Of a stretch of DNA of 64,000 nucleotides, positions 27,261-38,999 are shown piece after piece. Position 1 is the first letter of the stretch, and each line of letters begins with the position of its first letter. The position numbers and the translations under genes were made by a program. Source of the stretch: Lineus longissimus (taxonomy: Eukaryota; Nemertea; Pilidiophora; Heteronemertea; Lineidae); NCBI RefSeq assembly GCF_910592395.1, contig NC_088313.1, forward strand, positions 310,501-374,500, read 5' to 3'. A model generated the notes under the pieces. That model ran no database searches. It was not told the DNA's origin and was given only the letters and a program-made list of their open reading frames with translations.

Positions 27261-30200
27261 GGAAAAAGCTAGCCCTGACTTAAATGATGGTAATGGTCTG
27301 ATGACAGGTGGGGTGAAATAGCTGTTGATATCAAGGGTGGTCTTGAAATAAATAACGCTAAGACCCTTATGACAGGTATTCAGAAACTTAATGAAAATTA
27401 TAAGATTTGTTTGCTTCAGTTTTGTAACGGTATATTCTGTTGAAACGCCAAGATTTGAAAACTTATTTTGATATCATGGATTTCTAATTTTGGAAGAGCT
27501 GCATGGTGAACTAAGAGAAACTCTAAAATCTCTCTAAGAATACTTGGACAAGACATCTTTTTTAATGGCGTCGAGGTCCATGCTTATCAGTAAAATAGCC
27601 AAATATAATGGTGAGGTTGCGATTCACAACCAGTACTCTTACGTGTAGTACTGGTCTTAATGCATTATGCACTGAAGTCCATTTCACGTGCATTGCGATA
27701 CATGTGTATACCTCAACCTCATTATAGTCCCAGGTCGAGGAGTGTAACGGATATAGCTTCCCCCTAAATCTCAAATGACTAGTAAAATGCTTCATTGGCT
27801 TCGTAACCGTTATTCAAACATCGATACTGTAACCACAGTCATAACATCCAAAATAACCATGAAATCTCGACCACGACTGCACACTCGGGGTCCCAAGCAG
27901 CAATAAGGGTTGACATATGCTCTTCGCCATAATGGATCACTGCATTTTACATCCACGACTTGATAGAAGGAATTTTCCCCTTTCAAGTCGGTGACTCCGC
28001 CAAAGTTGGGTGGGTAAGAAATTTCACACCTCCGTAATTCCTCAATTGGTTCCATTCAAAGCTATTAAGTTTAGATTTGTTACGACCTAACGCAACTGGG
28101 CGAAGAGCTAATTTTAACATTTTGGTACCTTTTAAGAAAGTGAGTGAAATTTAAAGACAAGAGGTGTCCGGAGTTCGCGGGGCGAACTCGGAGGCTTCCC
28201 CGCAGTGATTTATTATGCAAATCAGTTACGTAACTGAAAAAATCAAACCCCATATGCACAACTTCAACAAATCACCTATCATCCCTGAAAATATACGTAT
28301 TTTATACCAAAAGAATATATCGACATCGACGAATCTAACCAGAACTAGACCTGAGACAGCTGTTTCTTGGTGGCTCTTCGGCTGCATGGTCATTTTCATC
28401 AGCGGCGTCATATTTCGAGAGTTCTGCGAATTCCATAAGGATAATCGTCACAGGTTTGTCTGTTACTCATCAACTTAATAATGTTCTAATAAAACTACCA
28501 TCTTTTTGTTATATATTATCTTCACTTCAGGTACAACGCCAACGACGCCCCAACCCGTGAAAGACTTCCGCAATTTCATTCGAAGATATCGTATACAAGA
28601 CATGGCGAACCCTAATCAAAATAAAATTTGAGAGGAATAAAATACCAAATTAGAATGTTCAGATGACATATGGACAGGTCTAAGATTTAATATGATGCTT
28701 AACACGCCTGTGGGTGTCGGGGCCATTTTGAACGGGATAATTCCAGTCACTAAGATGTCCGTTTGCAGTTGATGGGCAGTTTGTGACTTAGGAATGGCCA
28801 TATGTCTCATCTTTCATTGGAGACAAGACAGTGATGAGCATCTTGAAATCACCCCAGAGCATCTCATCCCGGGGTACCTCATCAGCGGAGTGAAACTGGC
28901 CATCCGTGAATCAGGAAAGACACAGACACCGCTAGCTCCCGCCACAAAGAAGATTATACAGAATATTAAAAATATTCAATAAAATCTCATAGTAATTGGT
29001 GGTAATTACACATGGCAGCTCGCAGCTGTTCATTTGGCATTCCTTCACTTCATAACTTGTGCTATTTTGGGCAATTTCACAGGATTAGCAAGCCATTCCA
29101 GGGCGGAAGTGAAGAGTGGGCACTGATTGTGGTCTCTCTCTGGACGCTCCGGCAACGTGGCCAGGACATTTTTTCATTCTGCCAGTGTTCCCGACAATGT
29201 TCTACCAATAAAGTTACCGGAAGTTTGGACAAATAGTGAAAAGAGGGCAGGTGATTTTTGAATACTGTTATTTGAGATTGCACACCCTTACCATAGATTA
29301 GAAAAAGGGCTGGCCGTTACCATTGTTTACCGTTGACCATAGTTATCACATTCCCTTCGAAACAAAATAAGAAGCCAGTAATCTGTTGACCTTCACTGCG
29401 ACCTTCACTCCACCTCTGTAGCCATCTGCTCGACCGGAAGTAGAATTCAAAGGGCCTTAGTTTCAATGCTGATGTGTCATAATCGCATTCCCATTGGAAG
29501 AATGGCGGTCTAATGATATTCAAAACTTAGATACGAATCACTGGAACGTTGTGAACGAATTTTATTCTTGAAAACTATCACAAATATAATTAAATCATAT
29601 CGAGGAGTTTGTTGTAGGTCACTTTTGAAGTTGCTGTCACTCTGACTTTGCACATTTCTCGAAACTTTCGCGTTGGAATCATCCGTCGTTCCCTCGAGTT
29701 ATTAGCTTCTGACCATGCACCAGGACCTATGACCACATCAATGACCTCAGGGTATCGGAACCACTGCCCCCTAATAGCATCATTGAGCTAAGCTACCAAA
29801 GACCCTTACTATTTACAGGGAACAAATACTGTGGCCCCAAGTACAACGCAGATAGTGCAAGTATACGTTCATAATTTCCTCCCCTGGGTTTATTATAACC
29901 GTGAAATTCATGTTTATATTTCGGCCAACCATGGACGTCTGTCCGCGGAACAATCAACCGTCGTCCTTCATTTGTCCTTGACGCCCGAGGATAGACAAAA
30001 TGGCTGCGACTTCCTTCTTGACCAGCGCTGGAGCTTTGCGCCATTTCATTATATCTCTGATTCCTTTATTGGACTGAAATGGACTACTAATCGCTCTAGT
30101 CAAATAAGATTGGATTTCGTCCTTCCTAAACGATTAATTTGATGTTTGACCCAACCCCTTTTCTCAATTTAGAAATTTGAAGAAGGAAGTTGACCATCCC

Positions 30201-32104
30201 AATGTCGAAAGCTAAATTGTGAATCAAAATCCAATCCATATACACTTGTGTCATACAATTTCTACCCCAGGGCAAAAGAGTTCCAAGCCGTTCTCTGCGG
30301 ATGCATCTTTGCTTCAGCATCCGCCGAGATAAGTAACTTATAGGTGTGACGGTAATACAGGTCCCAAAGAATGCGAGTCCCATCACAATTTATATCCAGA
30401 GGAAGATTTACAAGGTCATTGCTAAACCTGAACAAAATCCTTCAATTAATCTCTGTGGATCATTCTTTCAAATCGCGTCGTTCTTTTGAGGTGTTCTCCA
30501 ACTTGCCAAGTTACGACCAAATCATCATTTACCAGCAACTTAAGCGGGCGATGTCTTATGAGCAGGAAAGAGAACTTCTGTCCATACAATGAAGTTCTAC
30601 GCATAGTGGATCACTACAACCAAATATTTACAAGCTCGCCTAAAAGTTGTCGCTATGACCCGAACTCTGTGAGTTAACATGTTGTTCACCTTCAATAGAC
30701 GATGTCCTTGAAAGACAGGCATTGCAATCTTAAAAAAACTGTCCCAACTGGCGCCGAGTGTCCATCATTCGAAGGATGTCATCCAATGAATCCCAGGGGC
30801 GGGGCCTTAGGATGTCACCCAAAGACACTCAGCAAAACCATCATCAACATCTAAACATCTTCCGTAATCGCAACACAATGGCTGCTCAGCGACCAAATTC
30901 TCTAAAAGCCCAGAGGTGACTAAATCTCCATTATGATGGAGAGTTTGGTGTTTGTATTGGACAAGAGGATGAAACGTTGGGACAAGTGTGATGTTATTGT
31001 TGGGCCTGGAGCGATGTCCCAAATGGCGGACACTCATAACACCGGAGAACTGCGCATTATAATTACTTCTTATTTGTTACAAGAGTGCATGTATCTTTTT
31101 GGTCAATATCCTATCATCATCTTATGTCTAGCCCAGTTGTCTTTGTTGCGATTTGATGAATATGATCAGATGAATCCCAAGAAAGTTTTGAACATGTGAC
31201 CACCGTTAAGAGTGACGACATTCCTTTACCATTTTCTTCATTTAGAGGCGCTCCGACAAGGAAGTGGTACTCCGTCATGTCCTCCAAACCTTTTTTTTCG
31301 CAAAATAGAATTTTATCACGTATAATCATCTTCAAATACCAAAACTGAGCCACTAATCCCTATTTGGTGGAATTTGGCGTCGAAATAAAAGTTGTGTTTT
31401 GCAAAGATTGATTGATTTGAACTTCTGAAACAATCAAAGTGAATTTCGAATCTTGACAGGGACAGAGGACATCACAATCCCGAGATACACAGTTGTCTAG
31501 CGGGGATTCGACTTCCCACGATTGTTTGCAGAAAAAATTATCATTCTCACCTGTTTTACAAGTGGTATATTAGCAAAACTTGGAACGTTCGCCAGAGAAG
31601 CGTGTCTTTAGGATCCTTGTAAATATCCAGGTAGAACATCGGCGGGTTTTTCACTTAAGACAATGGTAAAGTGATAAGTGTCGCTGCGGGAGCAAATGAA
31701 AGAAACATGGGGGCCATGTTAAAGATGGCTCTGGCAGTAGGTTGTCTCAAATACATTGCATTTGCGTCAAAAGACTAAGGCCAGGCACGCCGGTGATGGA
31801 TTAAGGTATGATGCTGTAGAGACCAACGGTTAGTACCGCAGATATAAAAAACGCGTAGTAGAATCCTTTGTTTCTGAGATCCTCGGACAAATTTTCCTAC
31901 CACGCTGTGGAGGCAGGACGCGAGCAAAATGATATAGTGTTGGTTGTTGCTGGTCCCTGGGAGTGAACTTACTACACACTTCTTTCTAGCTAAGAATTCC
32001 TACAAATTGTATCTTTCCACAACTTGAAGATACAGCATCGTTTTCACGGTAGTTAGTATCTGTTCCAGGGCAGAACATCTCCGATAACGATACCTATCAA
32101 CATC
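27261..32104. other. Non-coding stretch, no gene recognised
   Basis: Frames reach 103 codons but overlap on both strands and show no domain. A perfect 8-bp inverted repeat with a GGG loop (GAGTTCGC / GCGAACTC) lies at 28171-28189, close to an ATGCAAAT octamer at 28215-28222. No other element was recognised. Confidence 0.5.
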
Positions 32105-32540
32105 CCGTCTGGTTTACTCATCACTACCAGGGTCGACTGATTGAGAGGTAATGGCAGACGACAGATCAATGATTCCTCCTCGAATAGCGTGCAAACATCA
32201 GTATGCACTCGAAGAAGAAGAAGAATGAAAATTATGATAACCCGGGAAGATATAGTTGCCTGTATATTTCAAATCATAGTAAATCATTTGCATCCATTTA
32301 CCCCGCTCTCCCGCACATCGATGAGATGCACGTGTTACAAATGGCTACCCTCCAAGCCATTTTGTTCGAGCCTTGCGACGAACTGTGTGATTACAACTTT
32401 GATACCAGCCGATTCTAATTGCTTCCATCTCATCGTCTGCTGACTCATCCATCGATTCCCAGGGTCGGCGATCGGGGAGGTAACACCAGACGACCAATCA
32501 ATGTTTCCCGCCACAACATCCATTACCCAACGGTAAACTA
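32105..32540 (+). repeat. Pair of diverged direct repeats, about 105 bp each, about 328 bp apart
   Basis: The stretch 32105-32211 recurs at 32434-32540. Shared blocks in the same order are CGTCTG, ACTCATC, CAGGGTCG, GAGGTAA, CAGACGA, ATCAATG and AACATC, with substitutions and short indels between. This may be what remains of a larger tandem duplication of about 328 bp or of two copies of one dispersed element. The overlapping short frames are not convincing genes. Confidence 0.7.
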
Positions 32541-32632
32541 GCCCGCTGGTCGCTAAGAACTGTTGAGATGGCTTGAACAGGTTAGGCAACACCAGTTTAA
32601 CTTTTGAGATAATTCTTAGTAAGCAAAAATTC

Positions 32633-32896
32633 CTGTCAGGAGAAAGTCAGTCACCTTCCTCATGTCGGAAGGAAGTTGGTTCTTTCTGTCAGGAGAAAGT
32701 ATGTAGGCCTCTTCCTGTCAGGAGCACGTTAGTAGACCCTTGTCATGTCAGGAGAAAGTCGAGTAGGCTTTGTCCTGTCAGGAGTAAGTCAGTAGGATTT
32801 GCCAACTTTCTCCCGACAGGAAGAAGCCCACCAAATGTCTTCTGACAGGGCAAAGCCAACTGAGTTTCTCAACTTATCATTTTCTCCTGATAGGAA
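32633..32896. repeat. CTGTCAGGAG array that changes orientation
   Basis: Six direct units start at about 32633, 32660 (diverged), 32686, 32715, 32745 and 32775, spaced 26-30 bp, each near CTGTCAGGAGAAAGTCAGTAGG. Three inverted units follow: ACTTTCTCCCGACAGG (32805-32820), CTTCTGACAGG (32839-32849) and TTTTCTCCTGATAGGAA (32880-32896). The turning point near 32790-32804 could form a hairpin with arms of about 15 bases. A 90-codon plus frame runs through the array and repeats PVRS and similar; it is explained by the repeat. It may be a minisatellite that inverted or a subterminal repeat region of a foldback-type transposon. Confidence 0.8.
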
Positions 32897-33430
32897 CCAA
32901 CTTATTAACATTCTACTGTAAGAACAACGGCCTTTTATCCTCATCAACATCACAATACAGAGATTTGGTGCCCATTTCGTCGTAATCACCATTGCCTCTC
33001 TGAAGAGTGTTGGAATTCTCACCGCTGTCTTGCTGTCTAGATGCCTAGAGCTATCAGTGCACCGCCGCTAGGCCTTCAAGCCTTATTATCCTCACTCATG
33101 CAACCTGCACCATGCCCTCCATTGTTTGCTAATTGCTAAGGCCATGAGCTGTATGAATACGATAGACCAAATCTGGTGACTCGATTCCAAGACAATCACC
33201 AACGAATTAACTTGAACTTTAGAACAAATCCGCCATATTGCTGACACCATTGGCGCCAAAAACTATTTCTTTTGACCCTGTTGACCTCGATTATAAAAAC
33301 TTTTTAAAAAGGCCATTCAAATGTCAAATCAACTGCAAACATAATCTTTTATATCACTGAGGTATATAAATACGATATTTTGAGAAATATATGTACAACT
33401 ATCGAAATATACGGATGCTCGGAACTATTT

Positions 33431-33600
33431 CGACCAATCACTCTGCCACCTGCGCGACCTTGTCACAATTGCGGCGCGTTTTTAATATGGCGACGACCTG
33501 AATGACATTAGAGGGATGTCATCTCGTCATGCATCACCTGGCTCGGTCGCGCATTGCATATAAGAGGCGAATAAAATCTCTACCCTGACATGAAAGCCTT
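33431..33600 (+). promoter_or_regulatory. CpG cluster with TATA-like box
   Basis: From 33431 to 33662 about 21 CpG dinucleotides occur in 232 bases, more than twice the number expected at random for this composition and far above the surroundings. The stretch includes an AATATGGCG word (about 33484-33492), similar to YY1-type sites, and TATAAG at 33559-33564. It lies directly upstream of a tRNA-like unit at 33601. A promoter, of Pol II or Pol III type, is possible; no downstream coding exon is visible. Confidence 0.35.
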
Positions 33601-33695
33601 GACGGGTCAGCGCGTGGAGTGTTTGACTGTGGTTCGGCTGGTCACGGGTTCGACTCCCGGCGAATCTAGCTATCACAAGTTTTTCTTTTTTTTTT
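33601..33695 (+). mobile_element. tRNA-like Pol III unit, probable SINE head or tRNA pseudogene
   Basis: The T-arm is recognisable: ACGGG (33644-33648), loop TTCGACT (33649-33655) and CCCGG (33656-33660), with four of five stem pairs intact. GGGTTCGACTCC is a good Pol III B-box. A possible A-box lies around 33604-33620 (GGTCAGCGCGTGGAGTG). The acceptor stem cannot be formed: the 3' side CGAATCT has no partner near 33594-33602. A run of ten T (33686-33695) downstream would stop Pol III. The lack of an acceptor stem argues against a working tRNA, so a SINE head or tRNA relic is preferred. The 3' limit is set at the T-run and is a guess. Confidence 0.5.
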
Positions 33696-36518
33696 CTTCA
33701 TTATCTCTTTTTTCAAACTGCAGCCACTGATTCCGGGCGTTCGAGTACTTCCGAGGATGGTTGGATCGGCGGTTGGTATTCTCGAAGCAAAACAGTTTTT
33801 TCCCCTAAGGGCACTAATGGGAGAGATAACAGGAGCCTATGGTAGAATTGCATGGAATCTTTTTACAATTGGCATGAGTGTTAGAAGTAATCCTTCACCT
33901 GAGGCAAGGCAAAGGGGTGCCATAGTACTTTTGTGATGATTTATGAATCAAAGAGCTCATGGATGTCTTCCATGATCAGAGCCAGTCAGATGCTCCTCCC
34001 CTCGGACACGTTCATGAGTGCCGAGTGTTGCACTGAAGTTCAGGATGTCCGTGATGATTCCTAAAGACAAGGACCTGCAGCATCTTCAGTCTGGAGAATT
34101 TATAGCATTGGCAACAGTTCCATACATAACAAATTATGGTCATGAAGCAGTGTCATGGACAACATCACCCCAATCCCATGTCTTGTTGCTCAGGAACCAA
34201 AGGTTTTTTCATGACCTTTGAAGCGATTTTGATTGGAAACCAAGTTCCCATGATGTACATGTATATGAACCCATGTCCTGCTGGTCGAGTAAGTTTTAAA
34301 AACACAACAAAAAGCATCAAATTCGGATGTGCCCTCAAAGGAATAACATCATTGTTACCGTAGAGACTGCCAAACTTCAAAGAATCGTCAAAGAGACGTT
34401 GTTCCCTCGTGAGCACTTCTGATTTCATGCTCCATGTCAGGTGGAAAAGAAGGAGAGACACTTGAGGTCGTACCAGGGGAGCTAAGTGTCCTGTTTATCC
34501 AAAAGGATCCTGGCACTAGCCAGGAGGGTCTTTGAATTAAACTTTTGTCAATGGTTTGGTTAGTATCTCGGTGGTGAAAGTGTCTATGTCCAGCAGATTG
34601 TTCTTGACGCAACCTCGAACACGTTTTGTAAAGGCTTTATGATGAGTACACTGTTTTATAATCTCAATGAATATAACATGAATTACTGATGCCGTCACTA
34701 ATTAACGTAGGCTATGTTTGCACAATTTCTGACGGGTGAATCATAAGAGTTGCAGTTTATTCATGCTCCGAATCTTCGATCCTTTAATGCCAGACTGTGT
34801 TTCTCATCATAAGTTCATAGAAATTGTGATCATTTTCTCAGGATGAGCTTGCAATGGTGCAATTCACGAATTTCTTCAATAATTCTTATCAACCCTCATC
34901 AATACCTGTGTGTTGTGATAGATAAACTTTTCACCTTGATTTAATGAAGTGATCATTGAGGATAACCTCAGCAGGGGGCGCCATGAGAAGGGCGAGATGA
35001 AAGGGGCTGAAGAGCGTAAGCAATGAGGCGACTGGCGTATTGAACACTCTTATACAAAAATCACATCCTCAAAGGAGATAATGTTTATGCCTGTACAAGT
35101 TTACCACTATAGTAGGTCTGTACTACTGGTTGGCCCCGTGGAGGCCAAGTGAGAAATTATATCTGACGAAAGTTTGATAGGAGTTGTTACATATTCTTTT
35201 TTATTCAGCCTCAATGTCTGTACTAATCCTGTCAGCAGTGAGGAGTGAATCTCTGCGACCCAAATCCGTGTCTCCTTTCACACTGATGTCCCCCAATTAC
35301 CCACTTTTTACCCCTGATGGCCAGATAACCATGGCGATTGTGTCGGTTATCTTCTCCCAAGCCAAAGACCTTTGATCTTGTCAGCCCGAGGGTTAGGGTC
35401 AGGGCTCATTCTATACATAAGGATAAGGGACAAAATAAAAGAAGGGTTCTAAGGATTTAAAAAGTTGAAGTAGACCCTTGATTTCATGGACGAATTGATT
35501 AATGGGGACACCTGTGCAAGGGTCTGAAAGTATAATGCGCCTCGTATTTAACCCTTTCAAGGCTAAACTGCCTTAAATTGCTGAGATCTGTGATCAGATT
35601 TCTGTTGAAATCAGCAAGAGTTGTCGAAGATAGTTGCTGATGATAAGTCAATGATTATATCTAATTATTTGTAAATGATACACTGACTTTGATGTCAGGA
35701 GCAACTTATCTAGCGACAATCTGAAAAGATTAATATGTATGCCTTCAGTCTGTTTCTCGGCGTTGAATATCATCCCTTTATAACGCCAGTACAAAAGTTA
35801 GATGATCGCAAAACAGGGCAACTGGCCTCTTCTCAAACTTGATATCCGAGCGATTCCATGTTGTCCCCACATGCGACAAGACAGAAGCCTCATATTTATT
35901 TCCACAGATTAAAACTACTAAAAATCCCCACAGTCGTCCATTTCGTCCCAGTCATGTTTGATGACATTATGAAGGGGTCAAGAGTTCTGTTGACTGGTCA
36001 AATCAAAATATTTGTCCCAGAAGCTCTTCCCTCGCCAGACTATCGGGACCAAACTAAACAAGTGATTAAATTACTTGTATATTGATCAGATACGATCTTA
36101 GTGCACTCTAGGTGGTCAACTTATCACATGTCAAACCATTAATTGGTTATTCTAATGAACAATATCAGCAGCTTAGTTCAACAGCTGACAAAATGCCTCC
36201 TTGTCTATGCAGAGTCTCCCACTGGGGAGAGGTAGGCCTAATATACCCTTCTTGATAAAGGAACAAATAGAATCAGGTCTCTATGTTTTAGGGACCCAGA
36301 AGTATTAAGGTAGCGGGGAAGGGATGGGCGTTTGTTATTAGGCATGGTGCCAGTCTCTCTTAAAACACAGCCCCGCAATGTTCAGCATTTCACACAGTAT
36401 CAGCATTGAAATTTTGGGCAACTTTGCATGAAATTGTCTTTATTCTATATCGCTGAGATTTTGATGCCCATTCTTGGGTCCTTATTCAGGAATATGATAC
36501 AAATAATCAAGGGTTCTA
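33696..36518. other. Non-coding stretch, no gene recognised
   Basis: Frames are at most 98 codons, none recognisable. AAGGGTC / GACCCTT words occur near 35.49 and 35.52 kb and a TAGGCCTA at 36233-36240. Confidence 0.5.
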
Positions 36519-37240
36519 TCCACTTGTCCCTTTTTCCCAGGCACTCCTGTCCAGAGGATATGTTGACAATGTCTTCTTCAGGACAAGGTGTAGACAGGGC
36601 GGGGTCAGTAGGTGACCTGCTCATCCTCCTCACCTTCCTGTAATATTTCAATGCACCGAAACGACCACCATAAGAACAACTGCGTAGATGAGACCTGAAA
36701 CGCCTTGGACATATTCTTGTTCCCCTTTCCCAGGGACGTCTGCTGGACAATATCTGGAGCATTGTCATCTTCAGGACAAGGTGTAGAGGGGCGGGTCAGT
36801 AGGTGACCTCTTCACTCTGACCCTTCCGTGAGATTTCTCTGGCCTAAAATGACCAAGGCATACACCTCTTCGGCGTCAACCTGCCTCTTTTTCCCAGGCA
36901 CTCAGATCCAGACGATATTTTGACATTGTCTTCTTCGGGAAAAGGAGAACAAGGATAAGGGTCCAGTTGGTAATAGGATGACCTGCAGAGGCTGACCCTT
37001 GTCTGTTATTTCAATGGACGAAAATGACCATTTTGGATACCATTGCATGTGTGGTAATGAGGAGGTAAATGCTAGGATATCCACTTGTCTTCTTCCCAGG
37101 GATGGCTGTCTTCGCCAGGGATTTCAGCTGGTTGATATCTTTGCATTGTCTTCTTATCTTGTTATGGAAATGTTAGACAAGGAGAAGATAAAGTGCTTGT
37201 TCAGAACCTTGTCATCAATTTCGATGAATCAATATGACCA
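36519..37240 (+). repeat. Four-copy diverged tandem repeat (164-202 bp) with an exon-like 47-bp cassette
   Basis: The anchor CCCAG, preceded by a pyrimidine tract (CTTGTCCCTTTTTCCCAG type), ends at 36540, 36733, 36897 and 37099, giving periods of 193, 164 and 202 bp. After the anchor come 47 bases in copies 1-3 (36541-36587, 36734-36780, 36898-36944), ending CAGGACAAG in copies 1 and 2 and CGGGAAAAG in copy 3. Copies 1 and 2 continue with GTGTAG. This mimics a 3' splice site, a 47-nt exon and a 5' splice site. In one phase the cassettes read alike: HSCPEDMLTMSSSGQ, DVCWTISGALSSSGQ and HSDPDDILTLSSSGK. Copy 3 lacks the GT and copy 4 is longer and more diverged. The rest of the unit (GGGTCAGTAGGTGACCT; ATTTCAATG..GAAAATGACCA) is also repeated, so a plain tandem repeat is the safer reading. 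Confidence 0.7.
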
Positions 37241-38970
37241 ATACTCCTTTGAATCAGCTCCGCTGAAATCTTGCTACCAGTAACATCATGCTGCTATCCA
37301 ACGGAAGACCCTTCTGAATCTGTCACAGACAACATATCCTTATGTCTAAGTTGCCAAACCATGAAGGCCCTGGAGATCAGGGCAGGTTGAACCCCAGGAA
37401 CCCAGGGTATATTACCCCCAGATTACCCTCCATTAGGTCTGAAGGGTCCAATATTAGGGGGTACCTTGACATCAAACGACAAGGTCAACCATATCTCATC
37501 TTCAAGAATGATACAATCACAGTTACAACTGACATCAGAGATATCACACAACAGCTGAAGAATTCTCATTGTCGCCAACTCTGTGTGTCTGCTTGCTGTC
37601 GAAACGGATTAGGGTCAAAATAAAACAAGGGTCAGAGCCTTCTTTCAGTTGGGTTGTATCTGTCTGCAGTGCTCATCAATTACATTATCATTTAGGAGGG
37701 ATCTCAGTTAGTTACAACATTTAGGACAACTGCAGTGCCTGAGGGTTAAATATCTTGATTGGCATATCACTTGGACAAAATCTCATTTTGGACAACATTA
37801 CCTTTGGAGGACAAGGAGTGTTTATGGTGCCTTCAGGGCTTGGGACAAAAGGTGTATCAATTACAAATATCTCATTTGCTTGTGATAGTCAGACAATTTG
37901 AATGATGAGATATCTCATTTACGAGATAATTATATCATTTTCAATGGTAAATTCCATAGGAAGGAATCTCAGTCCTTTTGTCAAAGTATGGTGGTGCACT
38001 GGTTCCCAAATGAGAGATCAAGCTACATGTATGATCTTTTAGACGAGTCCAATACACATTTGATTTAAGATTCCGTTGTTCGATCTGAAGACACAAATCT
38101 GTCCTGCTCTGACAAAAGTTGGCCATAGCTGCATTCCTTTGGACGATGAGCTTCCTTAGTTGCTTTATAGTTTTCTGGAGGTTATTCCTTGTGATATTTC
38201 ACATGTTTGAAGATTTCAAATCTGGGAACAACAGCAGCTGTGGGTGACAACCACGGCCTTGGAATCAAATGGACTGACATTAAAGCTTCAATCTCTCAAG
38301 TTGTTTCTTCAACCGACAGGATGTGGGATAGTAATCAAAATGTTTATTAATTTCATTTTGTTTGTTTTGCTTCCACAGAAACAAGCAAAGTTTTCAAATA
38401 GTGTTCATCAAGGCCATGTTTAAGAATGATTCATTGACAGAAATGTCTGATCTTGTAGGAATGCAAGAGGTACCGAATGCCGTTTATTGTTACAGCTAAT
38501 GGAATAAAGAACTTTCTTTGCAATGATAATGATTTTCCATAAAAGTTTTGCAAAACAATCTACCATTTCCTGTAGAGGACCTGAAGATTATCCTAAAAGC
38601 ATATCGATATTATCTAAACACATCGTAAAGTTCGACAGACGTGCTCAAACATTGTATTCAAGCCAGAAGAAGGCATAACTTTTCTCCTTTCATCTGATGG
38701 AATTCGGTAAAGGTTTTTATTCAGGATGCTTTCAGAAAGGATGCTGAATAAAGGGTCTTCCCATTCAAGCGGTATTTTTATCATCCTCCTCAACAAATAC
38801 CTGAACACTTGGTATCTGCCAGATGTTTGAACGTGTTGTTTCGATGAATGGCAAATCCTCTTACCTTCTGACCGAGGGCACGCTACGGTCAGATCGCCAG
38901 AATCCACGCTACAATCTGGGCGTATCGGATTCACTTTCCGCCACTAGACTTTTGACGGTACGCTTTTCAC
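37241..38970. other. Non-coding stretch with small palindromes
   Basis: No gene is recognised; the longest frame is 106 codons on the minus strand. A perfect 14-bp palindrome (ATGAGATATCTCAT) lies at 37905-37918. An inverted repeat with 9-bp arms (TTTATTCAG / CTGAATAAA) spans 38716-38752 and contains a duplicated GGATGCT. Confidence 0.5.
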
Positions 38971-38999
38971 GATGACCTTCAGAGGTCACCTTGACCTGT
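38971..38999. promoter_or_regulatory. Perfect nuclear-receptor inverted repeat (IR3, ERE-like)
   Basis: AGGTCA (38983-38988), CCT (38989-38991) and TGACCT (38992-38997) form the exact palindrome bound by estrogen-receptor-type homodimers. A further TGACCT half-site lies just upstream at 38973-38978. By composition alone a perfect IR3 of this kind is expected far less than once in 64 kb. Whether it is used depends on a nearby gene, which is not visible here. Confidence 0.45.
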
